From the NCBI GenBank assembly GCA_013289515.1, contig JABCZU010000014.1, positions 1 to 43,262 of the forward strand: a stretch of 43,262 nucleotides of DNA, given 5' to 3'. The DNA is from Candidatus Babelota bacterium. Lineage in GTDB: Bacteria > Babelota > Babeliae > Babelales > RVW-14. Positions 6,582 to 15,221 of the stretch are shown one piece after another. A program made the translations under genes and the position numbers. Under the pieces are notes generated by a model. It did not search any database. It was not told the origin of the DNA and was given only the letters and a program-made list of their open reading frames with translations. The first letter of the stretch is position 1, and each line of letters opens with the position of its first letter.

Positions 6582-9500
6582 TATTAATATGATGATTATT
6601 TTTACGGCAGTGGTGCTTATCACAATAGCTGAACCTGTGTATGGCGCAGGTGAGACGGCAGCAACGTCGTCGCAGCAGCTTGACGTATTGCCAATGATGC
6701 CTCTTGCGCCAGTCGATAAAGAACAAAGCGCGGCAGTACCACAAAAAAATGTGCCGCCGCAGGATGAGGCTCTACCAATGATGCCTCTTGCAAAACAGGG
6801 TACACCTGGTGACCAACCAAAGCAGCCTGTACAAGCGACGTCACCAGAAGTTGCAGCCCCATTAGCCACCATGCCATTGATGCAAACAGTACTCCAGAAC
6901 CAGTCCGACACGACGGTGCGTCAAGCACCGGTAATGTCGGTGGGGACATCAGCGACTCCGACTCCTGCTGATGTCCCCAGATCAAACGCCGGCATTCCTG
7001 CTACACATTTTATCAATGATCATCTGACCACTAACGCCATTGATCCGGACGAGAAAAAAGATATTTATCTTAATTTTGACAACACCGATATCAGTAACTT
7101 TATTGACTACATTGGTGAGATGAAAAAACTTAACATTGTGGCAGACACAAGCATTAGTGGATCAAAAATTTCGCTGACAATTCGTGAGCCACTTTCAATC
7201 GATGGTGCATGGCGTGTCTTTCTTACCGTACTTGATACTGCCGGTTTTGGCATTGTAAAAGTAGGCGACGTTCACAAAATTATCACCAAAGACAAAAAGG
7301 TAAATCAGCCGCTGCCCGCTTACATTAACGTGCCGGTCGATACATTGCCGGCTAGCGACTTGACCATACGCTACGTACTGTTCCTGACCAATATTCAAGT
7401 AAGTGATGTTGAGCAAATTGTAAATGGTATGCTGAGTGAATCAGGAGCATCTGTAACGCAAAAAGATCTTAAGGCTTTTATCATCACCGACAAATCAAAC
7501 AACATACGCGCGGCAGTAAAGTTGCTACGCGAGCTTGACCATGCTGGTCTACCAGAAAGTGTGGCGGTCCTTAAGCTGAAGCGGGTTAATGCTACCGATG
7601 TCAGAGACTTGCTTAAGGGGCTGATTCGAAGACCAGACACCAATGTTCTGGTGCGCCTTTTGGGTAAACAGTCTGAAGGTGGCGCTGAATACTTTTCACC
7701 TACAACGCGGGTCATTGCTGATGACCGAAACAATTCGTTAATTTTACTTGGTAACAATAAATCTATTGATAAGATCATCGACTTTGTTACCAAAAATATT
7801 GATACCGAATTTAAAGAGGTCTCATCCCCCTTGCACGTGTACGAGTTGCAAAATATTGATGCAAAACACGTTGCCGATATGCTCACCGAGGTCTTGACCC
7901 CGCCATCAACAACAGCCGGTCAGGCGGCATCAAAATATGGGGCGATTCGTGGCGGTGTAAAATATTTCAAGCCAATGACTTTTACCGTTGATACCAATGG
8001 CAATCGTTTGATTGTCTCATGCACCGATGACCAGGATTGGCGCTTGCTTAAAAAGATGCTCGATGATATTGATAAGCCTCAGCCACAGATTGCGCTAGAA
8101 TCAATGATTGTCCTAATTAATGCTACTGACCTGAAGTCTCTTGGTGGTGCAATACGCAACAAAAATCACAATCAGATTGGCAAAAATATCGACTTTCAAT
8201 CAGCACCAACAAATGGAGGACCAAACCTGCAAATGTCAACGGATGGCACAACCCCAATAAGCCTTTTGGGCAATTTACTTGGCCAAGTTGCAGCACAGGC
8301 AGGACAGACCGTACTCACCTTTGGTGCTGCAGCAAGCATTTGGAGCATACTTACCATCCTAAAGACATACACTAATACAACCGTACTTTCACAGCCATTT
8401 ATTACGGTGGCAAATAAAACACCTGCGGTCATCAACGTTGGTCAAATATTGCGTATCGTCGACCAGACACAGGCATCGACAAGTGCAACAACGGGGGACA
8501 CTTTCAGCTATAAGGATTGCGATGCCTCAACAAATTTAAAAGTCACGCCACAAATTAATCTTGATGGGGTCATAGGCCTTGATATAGACCTCAATATTGT
8601 TTCGTTTGATGTGCAAGGTAATCCTAATGCTAGAACAGCACGGCAAGTAAAAAGCATTGTTTCCGTAGCCGATGGTCAAGTGCTTGCGCTTGGTGGCTTT
8701 GTTCAAACAAGCATCCTGGAGGATGAATCTAATACGCCAGTCTTGAGTAAAATTCCCATACTGGGCTGGTTCTTTAAAAATAAGTCTCGAACCATTAACA
8801 AAACATACATCTTTGTTTTCATGGCGCCAACCATTATCAAGCCACGCCAACAGCCGGGCATGCAGATGTACACCAAGATGAAGCTGCACCAGGCCACCAC
8901 TGATGTAGAAGATGCTGTTGATACCAGGCGGTCACGCGATCCTATCCAGAACTGGTTCTTTAACCCAGATGGCGAGAACTATTCGCATAAGGTTATCGAT
9001 TTTGCCAATGCGCGCTTTCAACCAACCACGGTTGATATTAAAAATGATCCGTACTATCGTACGGCGGTGCGGCATGATTTGGCTAAGGAGGACGAGCGTC
9101 GAGAGGACAGCCCTGGTACAATAGCCATGGCGATGGATAAGGAGCGGTTAGAACCGCTTGCGCAGAAGGTTGCTTCTTCCGATTCGAACCGTCGCACCCC
9201 TCTACTCGGCTTGAAACAAGCCTCCATCGGGGCGAACGGTTCTGTGTCCCCCGATCACCCTGCCGTGCCCGCCGTAGCTTTACGCGAAGGTCAGAAGGGG
9301 GCTATGCGAAGCGTTCTACCGGTGATGCCAGCAACACCTGAACAAAAGCTTGCAGAGCAACGACAAGAACTTAAAGGGTTGTTAAGCTCCGAACCGATAT
9401 CTGTAATTCAATCAAGTGTTGATGCTCAGCCTGAACAGAAAACAATGACTACTCAACAACCGTTCGCCCCGATGGAGAACCCGCAGGGCGCCAGCCTGAG

Positions 9501-9726
9501 CTCGGCGAAGGTTCGAATGGAGGGGGGCGAAGGAAACGGGCGCCAAGAGGCGGCAAACAAACCAGCCCCTGCCTCAATCGATAAGGGCCGCAACGCGCTT
9601 AAAGAATTTCTGACAGCACCGCGCGACACGCAACCACAGCCGGCCGAACAAAAGCCGGGCGATTTAGTTATAGATCCTGATAAGCGCAATAGCCTCAAAG
9701 ACTTTCTTGCGAGGGCAGCGGCATGA
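6514..9726 (+). CDS. gspD: Type II/IV-type secretin 1 (GspD/PilQ family)
   Basis: This outer-membrane secretin has 1070 residues counted from the ATG at 6514. Other possible starts are TTG 6481, GTG 6511 and ATG 6589, the last giving a clean signal peptide MMIIFTAVVLITIAEPVYGA. A long Pro/Met/Ala-rich linker (about 50-180) with LPMMPL repeats follows. N0 starts at DIYLNFDNTDISNF (about 183), N1 near 285, N2 near 350 and N3 near 440. The secretin domain runs from about 526 (IALESMIVLI) through VLSQPFITVANKTPAVINVG to IIKPR (about 777), with the typical VADGQVLALGGF and PVLSKIPILGWFF motifs. The 290-residue tail is low complexity, contains palindromic DNA, and repeats RN(A/S)LK(E/D)FL twice. 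Its first part is shared with secretin 2. Family secretins form a ring of 12-15 subunits in the outer membrane. The last codons overlap the next gene by 4 bp. Confidence 0.9.
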   Translation: MSKKIYRTFYKRPGSPPSRGRRPINMMIIFTAVVLITIAEPVYGAGETAATSSQQLDVLPMMPLAPVDKEQSAAVPQKNVPPQDEALPMMPLAKQGTPGDQPKQPVQATSPEVAAPLATMPLMQTVLQNQSDTTVRQAPVMSVGTSATPTPADVPRSNAGIPATHFINDHLTTNAIDPDEKKDIYLNFDNTDISNFIDYIGEMKKLNIVADTSISGSKISLTIREPLSIDGAWRVFLTVLDTAGFGIVKVGDVHKIITKDKKVNQPLPAYINVPVDTLPASDLTIRYVLFLTNIQVSDVEQIVNGMLSESGASVTQKDLKAFIITDKSNNIRAAVKLLRELDHAGLPESVAVLKLKRVNATDVRDLLKGLIRRPDTNVLVRLLGKQSEGGAEYFSPTTRVIADDRNNSLILLGNNKSIDKIIDFVTKNIDTEFKEVSSPLHVYELQNIDAKHVADMLTEVLTPPSTTAGQAASKYGAIRGGVKYFKPMTFTVDTNGNRLIVSCTDDQDWRLLKKMLDDIDKPQPQIALESMIVLINATDLKSLGGAIRNKNHNQIGKNIDFQSAPTNGGPNLQMSTDGTTPISLLGNLLGQVAAQAGQTVLTFGAAASIWSILTILKTYTNTTVLSQPFITVANKTPAVINVGQILRIVDQTQASTSATTGDTFSYKDCDASTNLKVTPQINLDGVIGLDIDLNIVSFDVQGNPNARTARQVKSIVSVADGQVLALGGFVQTSILEDESNTPVLSKIPILGWFFKNKSRTINKTYIFVFMAPTIIKPRQQPGMQMYTKMKLHQATTDVEDAVDTRRSRDPIQNWFFNPDGENYSHKVIDFANARFQPTTVDIKNDPYYRTAVRHDLAKEDERREDSPGTIAMAMDKERLEPLAQKVASSDSNRRTPLLGLKQASIGANGSVSPDHPAVPAVALREGQKGAMRSVLPVMPATPEQKLAEQRQELKGLLSSEPISVIQSSVDAQPEQKTMTTQQPFAPMENPQGASLSSAKVRMEGGEGNGRQEAANKPAPASIDKGRNALKEFLTAPRDTQPQPAEQKPGDLVIDPDKRNSLKDFLARAAA

Positions 9727-11417
9727 TTAACCTAAAAGAAATCTTTCTGCCAGAAATGATAGGATCCCGCCGCATCCTTGCTCAACGTATCGCAGGCCTC
9801 ACTATACAGGATGATACGATTAGTCTGGCGCTGGTGCAGGCAAAGCGAAACAAGACTCTAGTTGAACAACTCATCACAGAAACAATCACACCAGGCGAAA
9901 ATGAATCACTTGCAGATAGCACAAAAGGAAGCCTCGCGCTCTTGCTACCGCACCTTAAAGGTGTCGATAAAATTAGAGTGTGTATCCCAGCTTCGATTGT
10001 AGTTTTTAAAGAGCTGCACCTACAATTTACCGATCCAGAAAAAATTCGTATGGTCCTGGATTATGAAATAGAATCGATGTTGCCATTTTCGATTCACGAA
10101 GCAATTGTTGATTTTATTATCACCGATGCGCACAAAGACAAAGAGAAGACACAGGTGCTGGTAGCTGCAGTTCGTACCTCAGATCTGCATGACTACTTGG
10201 CCACCTTTACCAATGCCGGTATCAATCCTACCAATTTAACCATTGATCTGCTTGCTAACTATAGTCTCTATCAACAGATCCCGGCATATGCTCAGCAGCA
10301 ACAAACAAACGCCCTGATAAAGTTTGGCGCTCATACCACACGCATTGCCTTTATACAAAATGGACAGTTACGGTTAACCCGCTCCATTCAACGCGGCGTC
10401 AATACCATCCTGCAATTAGTTCACGATGAAACAAAACTACCACTAAACGTTATAGAGCAGGAGCTTGCCACCCATGGCATCAGAGGCGGCGATGAACCGG
10501 TTGCTCGAGCATTACAACAGCATTTTACGCACCTGCTTAATGACGTACAATTTACACTAAACTCATTCAGTTTAAAGTTGGGACATTTTGGCGAGATTAC
10601 GCAACTGCTTTGCACCGGACGCAGTCGCACGATAAACAATTTTATGACCTTTTGCAGTAACACGCTGCAGATCCCCTGCAATCTTTTTGACTACACAAAA
10701 ATTTTTGAGAACAGTTTGATCAAAAATAAGCTCAAAGAAAAACCGCATGATGGCTACGATTTTACTACAGCCCTGGGCGCAGCGTTGCCATCGCCACAGC
10801 AGCACGATTTTGACCTGCGTCGCAATCAATTTACGTTTTATCGGGGCGGCCTGATCAAGAAACAACTGATTGCAGGAGTGAGCCTAGTTCTTGGGCTGCT
10901 GCTTATTATTGGCATCAGGGGGTATACCGGCATACACGCACTCTCGACCCAGGCGCAGAAATTGGAACAACAAGAGATTGCACGCCTCAAAACCGCAAAT
11001 ATTGTTCCACGTAATCGACCACAAAAAAACAAGACGCTTGTTGTCATGATCAAGGACGCAGAGCGCTTGATTAAAGAAAAAACGGAGATATGGGCATCCT
11101 TTTCAAAGGATCGCATGAATCCACTCGCCTTACTGCTTGAGCTCACGCGTATTCTTACCATAAAACAATTTACGATCGTGGTAAAAACCGTTTCTATTAC
11201 TACCGAAAATAATGTACCTACGGTGAAGGTTGAAGGCACCTTTAAATCAAAAATCGGCAGCCATTTTAGTGATTACGATGGCTTTTTTGTAAAGCGATTC
11301 CAAGAGTCGCCAGTGTTTAAAGTATCTGAGCAAGAGGGAGTTCCTGCTCCCGATGGTGGCGTAAATTTTACTATTACGTTAACATTAAAGGTGGATCCTG
11401 AAACAAGTTCAGGATGA
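9723..11417 (+). CDS. GspL/PilM-N-like assembly platform protein
   Basis: The 564-residue protein has an actin-like cytoplasmic half (about 20-350: IAGLTIQDDTISLALVQ, VLDYEIESMLPF, NALIKFGAHTTRIAFIQNGQL, ALGAAL). One membrane segment follows (about 378-399), then a periplasmic coiled and ferredoxin-like half (about 400-555), with VKVEGTFKS and FTITLTLKVD strands. This matches GspL, which is equivalent to PilM fused to PilN. In T2SS it recruits the GspE ATPase and binds GspM, whose likely gene follows. It starts inside the end of secretin 1 (ATGA overlap) with GAGGGC upstream. The last seven residues, DPETSSG, are encoded by a dispersed palindromic repeat, so the natural C-terminus has been replaced or extended. 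Confidence 0.82.
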   Translation: MINLKEIFLPEMIGSRRILAQRIAGLTIQDDTISLALVQAKRNKTLVEQLITETITPGENESLADSTKGSLALLLPHLKGVDKIRVCIPASIVVFKELHLQFTDPEKIRMVLDYEIESMLPFSIHEAIVDFIITDAHKDKEKTQVLVAAVRTSDLHDYLATFTNAGINPTNLTIDLLANYSLYQQIPAYAQQQQTNALIKFGAHTTRIAFIQNGQLRLTRSIQRGVNTILQLVHDETKLPLNVIEQELATHGIRGGDEPVARALQQHFTHLLNDVQFTLNSFSLKLGHFGEITQLLCTGRSRTINNFMTFCSNTLQIPCNLFDYTKIFENSLIKNKLKEKPHDGYDFTTALGAALPSPQQHDFDLRRNQFTFYRGGLIKKQLIAGVSLVLGLLLIIGIRGYTGIHALSTQAQKLEQQEIARLKTANIVPRNRPQKNKTLVVMIKDAERLIKEKTEIWASFSKDRMNPLALLLELTRILTIKQFTIVVKTVSITTENNVPTVKVEGTFKSKIGSHFSDYDGFFVKRFQESPVFKVSEQEGVPAPDGGVNFTITLTLKVDPETSSG

Positions 11418-11422
11418 CAAAA
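11392..11422. repeat. 31-bp dispersed palindromic repeat across the gspL/gspM junction
   Basis: These 31 bases are identical to 4009-4039. The core is a hairpin, ATCCTGAA...TTCAGGAT. Here it supplies the last seven codons and stop of the GspL-like gene and an ATG overlapping that stop. Confidence 0.88.
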
Positions 11423-11431
11423 AAGGAAAAG

Positions 11432-11986
11432 ATGCATAGCATGGAATTTTTACATACCATTGTTCTCTATATCCAAAATCTAACCAAAAAAGAGGTCAGA
11501 TACTACACGCTTGGTATTTTGGGCGGCTTGTGCGGTATTCTGGCAATGATGCTGCTATATATTAATAGTACTAACCAGGACCTTATCACGCGCATCAAAC
11601 AACTGTATGTACTTTCTGGCAAAGTTGAACGCATTATTGAAGAAAATAATAAAATGATTGCCGACGAACAGCACTTTAAAGACCTTTTAGATAAAGATAA
11701 AAATTTTACCATCCAAGGTTTTTTTGAACAATTTTGCCGAGAACAAACAATCACTACTGAGCGATGGGACGTACACGAAACATCGGTGAATGAAAACTTT
11801 GATGAAAGAATTTTATCTGCCACCATAAAAGATCTTACCACGCAGCGCCTGGTACAAATCCTTGACGCACTTGATAAGAAAGAGATTATATACATTAAAG
11901 AGCTTAGCATTCATAATGACAACAGTGGCAAAATAAGTTGTACATTGAGCATTGCAACAAAAACGTATAAAGCGGTTGTGGAGTAG
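11432..11986 (+). CDS. GspM/PilO-like inner-membrane protein
   Basis: A small bitopic protein of 184 residues from the ATG at 11432, which has AAGGA about 6 bases upstream. The ATG at 11414 overlaps the previous stop but has no proper ribosome site and lies in a repeat; ATG 11441 is also possible. A membrane segment lies near residues 27-44 (LGILGGLCGILAMMLLY). A coiled-coil stretch follows (about 50-90), then a ferredoxin-like alpha/beta domain (TTERWDVHE, LSATIKDLTTQRLVQILDAL, ISCTLSIATKTY). Size, topology and position directly after the GspL-like gene fit GspM or PilO, which pairs with GspL/PilN in the periplasm. Sequence conservation in this family is weak, so the call rests mainly on context. 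Confidence 0.68.
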   Translation: MHSMEFLHTIVLYIQNLTKKEVRYYTLGILGGLCGILAMMLLYINSTNQDLITRIKQLYVLSGKVERIIEENNKMIADEQHFKDLLDKDKNFTIQGFFEQFCREQTITTERWDVHETSVNENFDERILSATIKDLTTQRLVQILDALDKKEIIYIKELSIHNDNSGKISCTLSIATKTYKAVVE

Positions 11987-12046
11987 AGAGACTGCGTTTG
12001 ACATTTTATTCAATAAAACGTTTTTGAAATTTGAGAGTAGCTAGGG

Positions 12047-12241
12047 TGGCGCTCGTCCTGAGGAGAAACCAAAGGTTTCGTCTCGAAGGACACGACGCCA
12101 ACAAATTGCTCATTTTAGGCACTCGCATGGTTCGAGCCCTTCGACAAGCTCAGGGTGAGCGCTGTGCTATTCCGCTCATGGTGAGGAGGCTCTATGAGCC
12201 GTCTCGAATCCATGCTACGCAGCTCCTCACCACGAGCGCCA
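12047..12241. repeat. About 195-bp repeat-rich element with imperfect inverted ends
   Basis: The 301-bp gap 11987-12287 holds no convincing gene. Its ends at 12047-12063 and 12225-12241 are inverted copies matching at 15 of 17 bases (TGGCGCTCGT..TGAGG). Inside is CCCTTCGACAAGCTCAGGG (from about 12139), a type of short palindrome seen scattered in many bacterial genomes. The element separates gspM from secretin 2 within an otherwise tight block. Short open frames across it are products of the repeat. Confidence 0.65.
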
Positions 12242-12287
12242 TTTTGTAACTTTATAAGTTAGAGCGTTAATCCATGGAAATTGTACT

Positions 12288-14795
12288 ATGAACTTGTATT
12301 CACCTCTCGCCATCGTCCTCCTCGCAACCTTAGCGTCACCCCTACACCCGGCTGCCGACGTCGCAAGCCAAGCCGCATCCCCTGCGCAACCCCTGCCGGC
12401 TATGCCACTACAAAAGGCAGAAGCAACTACACCACCAGCTCCCGTCAGCAACGTCAGCCTGACACCGCCCACCGGTACAGCACATCCTTCTACTGCTTCA
12501 CTAGGGACACAGTCAAAAGAGGAACAGGCTGCCGATATTTACCTTAATTTTAATAATGTCAGCCTTGCCAACGTGGTCAACTACTTGGGCGAGATGAAAA
12601 AGGTAAACATTGTGCCACTTAAAGATTTAGAAAGCAGACAGGTCTCATTAACCACGCATATGCCGCTCACGCTGGACCGTGCATGGAATGTGCTCCTCAC
12701 ATTGCTTGATATGAACGGTTACAGTATGGTACAAGTCAATGCGCTTTATCGCATTGTGCCAAATGGTAACACAGGACAACAGCCATTGCCGTGCTACTCA
12801 TCGGGCACTGGCATACAACCAGAAGATTTACCAGACAGTGACGTGGTAATCAGATATGTCTATTTTCTAAAAAATATTAAGCTTGATATTGCTAAAAACA
12901 TTTTGAACAAGATGATTGATGACAGTAATGTTACTGGTAATCCTGACTTAAATGTCTGCATTGTAAAAGATAAATCATTTAATATTAAAGCGGCTTTTAA
13001 AATTGTAAAAGAGCTTGACCTGGGAGGACTGCGCGAGGCAATTGAGATTATTCCTCTAACGTGGGCAAATGCCGATAATGTCCAAAAACTCTTTGTTGAC
13101 ATTACCGGCTCGTCTGACGCTGATAATAAAACATTACGTTTTACCTCATTTTCATCACCAAAAGAGTCGGTCTATTTTTCTAGTGATACTAAAATCATTG
13201 CCGAGCCTATTAAAAATAATCTTATCTTGCTTGGCACCAAAGAGAGCATCGGGCGCATTAAAAATTTCGTGTATAAATACATTGACCGTCCAATTGACGA
13301 TGCAGAATCGCGCCTACACGTTAAAGAGTTAAAATATATCAAAGCCCAGGATATTAAGCCGATCATTGATAAAATGGTCATGCCTCCACAAGGCACTGCC
13401 GATAAGGCTATGGTTCTTGAGGGTGGCTACAAAGTCTTTGAAGATGTTATGACCACTGCAGAATCTGATGATAGTGGTGGTGGCGATGCTAAGGCGCGCT
13501 ATGGTGTCGGCAATCGGCTCATTGTCGCTTGTAACCGTGATGACTGGATACGGCTGGAAGATTTTATTGATAAGCTTGATAAGCCTCAACCACAAGTTGG
13601 TATTGAGGTTATGATTCTTGACATAACCATCGATGATGACCGCCAACTTGGCGCAAACCTTTTCAACTTTCCAGATGGGGGCAAGGAGTTTGCACCTAAC
13701 GTTAACATTGAATTTGCTAATTTGTCTGGCAATGCTCCAAAGGGCAAGAACTCGACACCTGTAACGGGCAGCTCAACGGCAGCTACACCAAACTCAAACA
13801 CCAAAAAGTATATAGATGCACTGGGCAATTCGTACATTAATATTGCTAACGGTGCACCCGGCAGTCCAACTTTTATTACACTGGGACAAGCTGCTACGCC
13901 AACAACACCAATGCCAAACCAGAACAATAATATTTGGGGCATTATACAAGCCATACTCAACACAAGTAATTCACAAGTTATTGCCCAGCCATATATTTTG
14001 GCCAATAACAATCAAGCCGGCCTTGTTAAATTTGAAAGCATTTTGACCGTGGCGGGCAAGATGGATGCAAGTAAAAGCATCACGGCCGTTGTAACTAACG
14101 AAGATCTTACGGCTGACGTTTCCGTTACTATTACGCCACATATCAATCTACTTGGCATCATTGACATGAATATTGATGTATCCGTACAATCATTTACTCC
14201 AGGACAGTCTCCTAATACTCCAGACAAATCGAACAGAACATTAACCACCAAAGCAACTATGGCAACCGGCGAAGTGTTGGTCATTGGTGGATTGACCTCA
14301 GATTCCATGAAAGAATCATTGCAAGCAACACCACTCCTGAGCAAAATCCCCATCATTGGTTCGCTTTTCAAACAAAAAGCTCGAGAGCGCACAAAGACCA
14401 ATCTATATGTTTTTATGCGCCCAAGCATCATCAAGCCATCTTTTGAGGGTGCTCCCGATGAGTACACGCAGCTGAAACTTGATTACGCTAAATATCAGGT
14501 CATGAAGAATGACAGCTACGCAGCAGATACCGATCCGGTACAGCGCTGGTACTTTAAGCCCGACGGTCAATCAGTCAAGGACAAGATCTCTGATGCTGCG
14601 CGTGGTGTCTACCGCCCTATCGATGACTACACCTATGGAAAGACACGGCCTAAAGCCGTTGATATTCACGAAGATCCCTATTTCACCGTGTCTGAAGCGA
14701 TTGCTAAAGATAAGAGAAAAAGAGGCGTCGCTGCATTCAATCAGATTGATGATACATCTTTGAAGGTATTGCCGGCTGGTGCCGTGGCGGGGTGA
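12288..14795 (+). CDS. Secretin 2, paralogue of the GspD-like secretin
   Basis: This 835-residue protein has a signal peptide (about 1-22, MNLYSPLAIVLLATLASPLHP) and a short Pro/Ala linker with one LPAMPL motif. N0 begins at DIYLNFNNVSLANV (about 82), and N1-N3 follow. The secretin domain contains VIAQPYILANNNQAGLVKF, VTITPHINLLGIIDMNI, ATGEVLVIGGL and PLLSKIPIIGSLF, ending at IIKPS (about 718). The tail shares DPxQxWxFxPDG and VDIxxDPY with secretin 1, so the two derive from a duplication. It lacks the long repeat-filled C-terminus of secretin 1. A weak GGAA precedes the ATG. Two secretins in one locus could form mixed rings or serve separate substrates; the sequence does not say which. Confidence 0.88.
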   Translation: MNLYSPLAIVLLATLASPLHPAADVASQAASPAQPLPAMPLQKAEATTPPAPVSNVSLTPPTGTAHPSTASLGTQSKEEQAADIYLNFNNVSLANVVNYLGEMKKVNIVPLKDLESRQVSLTTHMPLTLDRAWNVLLTLLDMNGYSMVQVNALYRIVPNGNTGQQPLPCYSSGTGIQPEDLPDSDVVIRYVYFLKNIKLDIAKNILNKMIDDSNVTGNPDLNVCIVKDKSFNIKAAFKIVKELDLGGLREAIEIIPLTWANADNVQKLFVDITGSSDADNKTLRFTSFSSPKESVYFSSDTKIIAEPIKNNLILLGTKESIGRIKNFVYKYIDRPIDDAESRLHVKELKYIKAQDIKPIIDKMVMPPQGTADKAMVLEGGYKVFEDVMTTAESDDSGGGDAKARYGVGNRLIVACNRDDWIRLEDFIDKLDKPQPQVGIEVMILDITIDDDRQLGANLFNFPDGGKEFAPNVNIEFANLSGNAPKGKNSTPVTGSSTAATPNSNTKKYIDALGNSYINIANGAPGSPTFITLGQAATPTTPMPNQNNNIWGIIQAILNTSNSQVIAQPYILANNNQAGLVKFESILTVAGKMDASKSITAVVTNEDLTADVSVTITPHINLLGIIDMNIDVSVQSFTPGQSPNTPDKSNRTLTTKATMATGEVLVIGGLTSDSMKESLQATPLLSKIPIIGSLFKQKARERTKTNLYVFMRPSIIKPSFEGAPDEYTQLKLDYAKYQVMKNDSYAADTDPVQRWYFKPDGQSVKDKISDAARGVYRPIDDYTYGKTRPKAVDIHEDPYFTVSEAIAKDKRKRGVAAFNQIDDTSLKVLPAGAVAG

Positions 14796-14881
14796 AGGTT
14801 ATAGGGGTCGCTGGTGCTTTCTAGGCTTTCATGATATTCTGAACCAGGCTTTTAAGAAAGAATTAGCATGGAGATGATCAT

Positions 14882-15208
14882 ATGATTTCTAAAGAAACTA
14901 TTGAAGAGGTTGTAAAACGCCTAGTACATGCCTATAACCCACTAGAAATATATCTTTTTGGTTCTTATGCTCGCGGCAACCCCTCTGACGATAGCGATCT
15001 TGACTTACTCGTAGTTATCGAAAATACCGAGGAAAAAAGCCATGCAAGAGTAAGAATTGGTTACGCAGCATTACGAGGCCTGGGAATATATAAAGATATA
15101 GTGGTGTACACGAAAAATGAATTTGCAGACCGTATTAATGACATGGCAACACTTCCTTATTACGTAAAAAAAGAAGGGAAATGCGTATATGCGAACTCGT
15201 TATCCTGA
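14882..15208 (+). CDS. Minimal nucleotidyltransferase (MNT family), apparently without a HEPN partner
   Basis: A 108-residue protein with the pol-beta nucleotidyltransferase core: FGSYARG (G27-S28) followed by DSDLDLLVV (D39 and D41 as metal ligands). A third acidic residue may be in KDIVVYTKNEF. MNT proteins usually pair with a HEPN gene and AMPylate the toxin. Here no HEPN gene follows; the next gene is convergent and 13 bp away. The last residues (YYVKKEGKCVYAN) match the normal family C-terminus, so it does not look truncated. An unlinked HEPN partner is possible. It starts 86 bp after secretin 2 with a GGAGATGATCAT site. Confidence 0.85.
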   Translation: MISKETIEEVVKRLVHAYNPLEIYLFGSYARGNPSDDSDLDLLVVIENTEEKSHARVRIGYAALRGLGIYKDIVVYTKNEFADRINDMATLPYYVKKEGKCVYANSLS

Positions 15209-15221
15209 TGATCAGACACTC

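Noticed and set aside
6322-6744. Minus-strand frame containing SSPRRRGSRP
   Set aside because: Its recognisable part is the translated REP-like arm; it opposes gspC and secretin 1.
12031-12249. 72-codon open frame in the gspM/secretin 2 gap
   Set aside because: It runs through palindromic repeat sequence (RALRQAQGERC is the usual translation of this repeat), has no ribosome site and no family resemblance.
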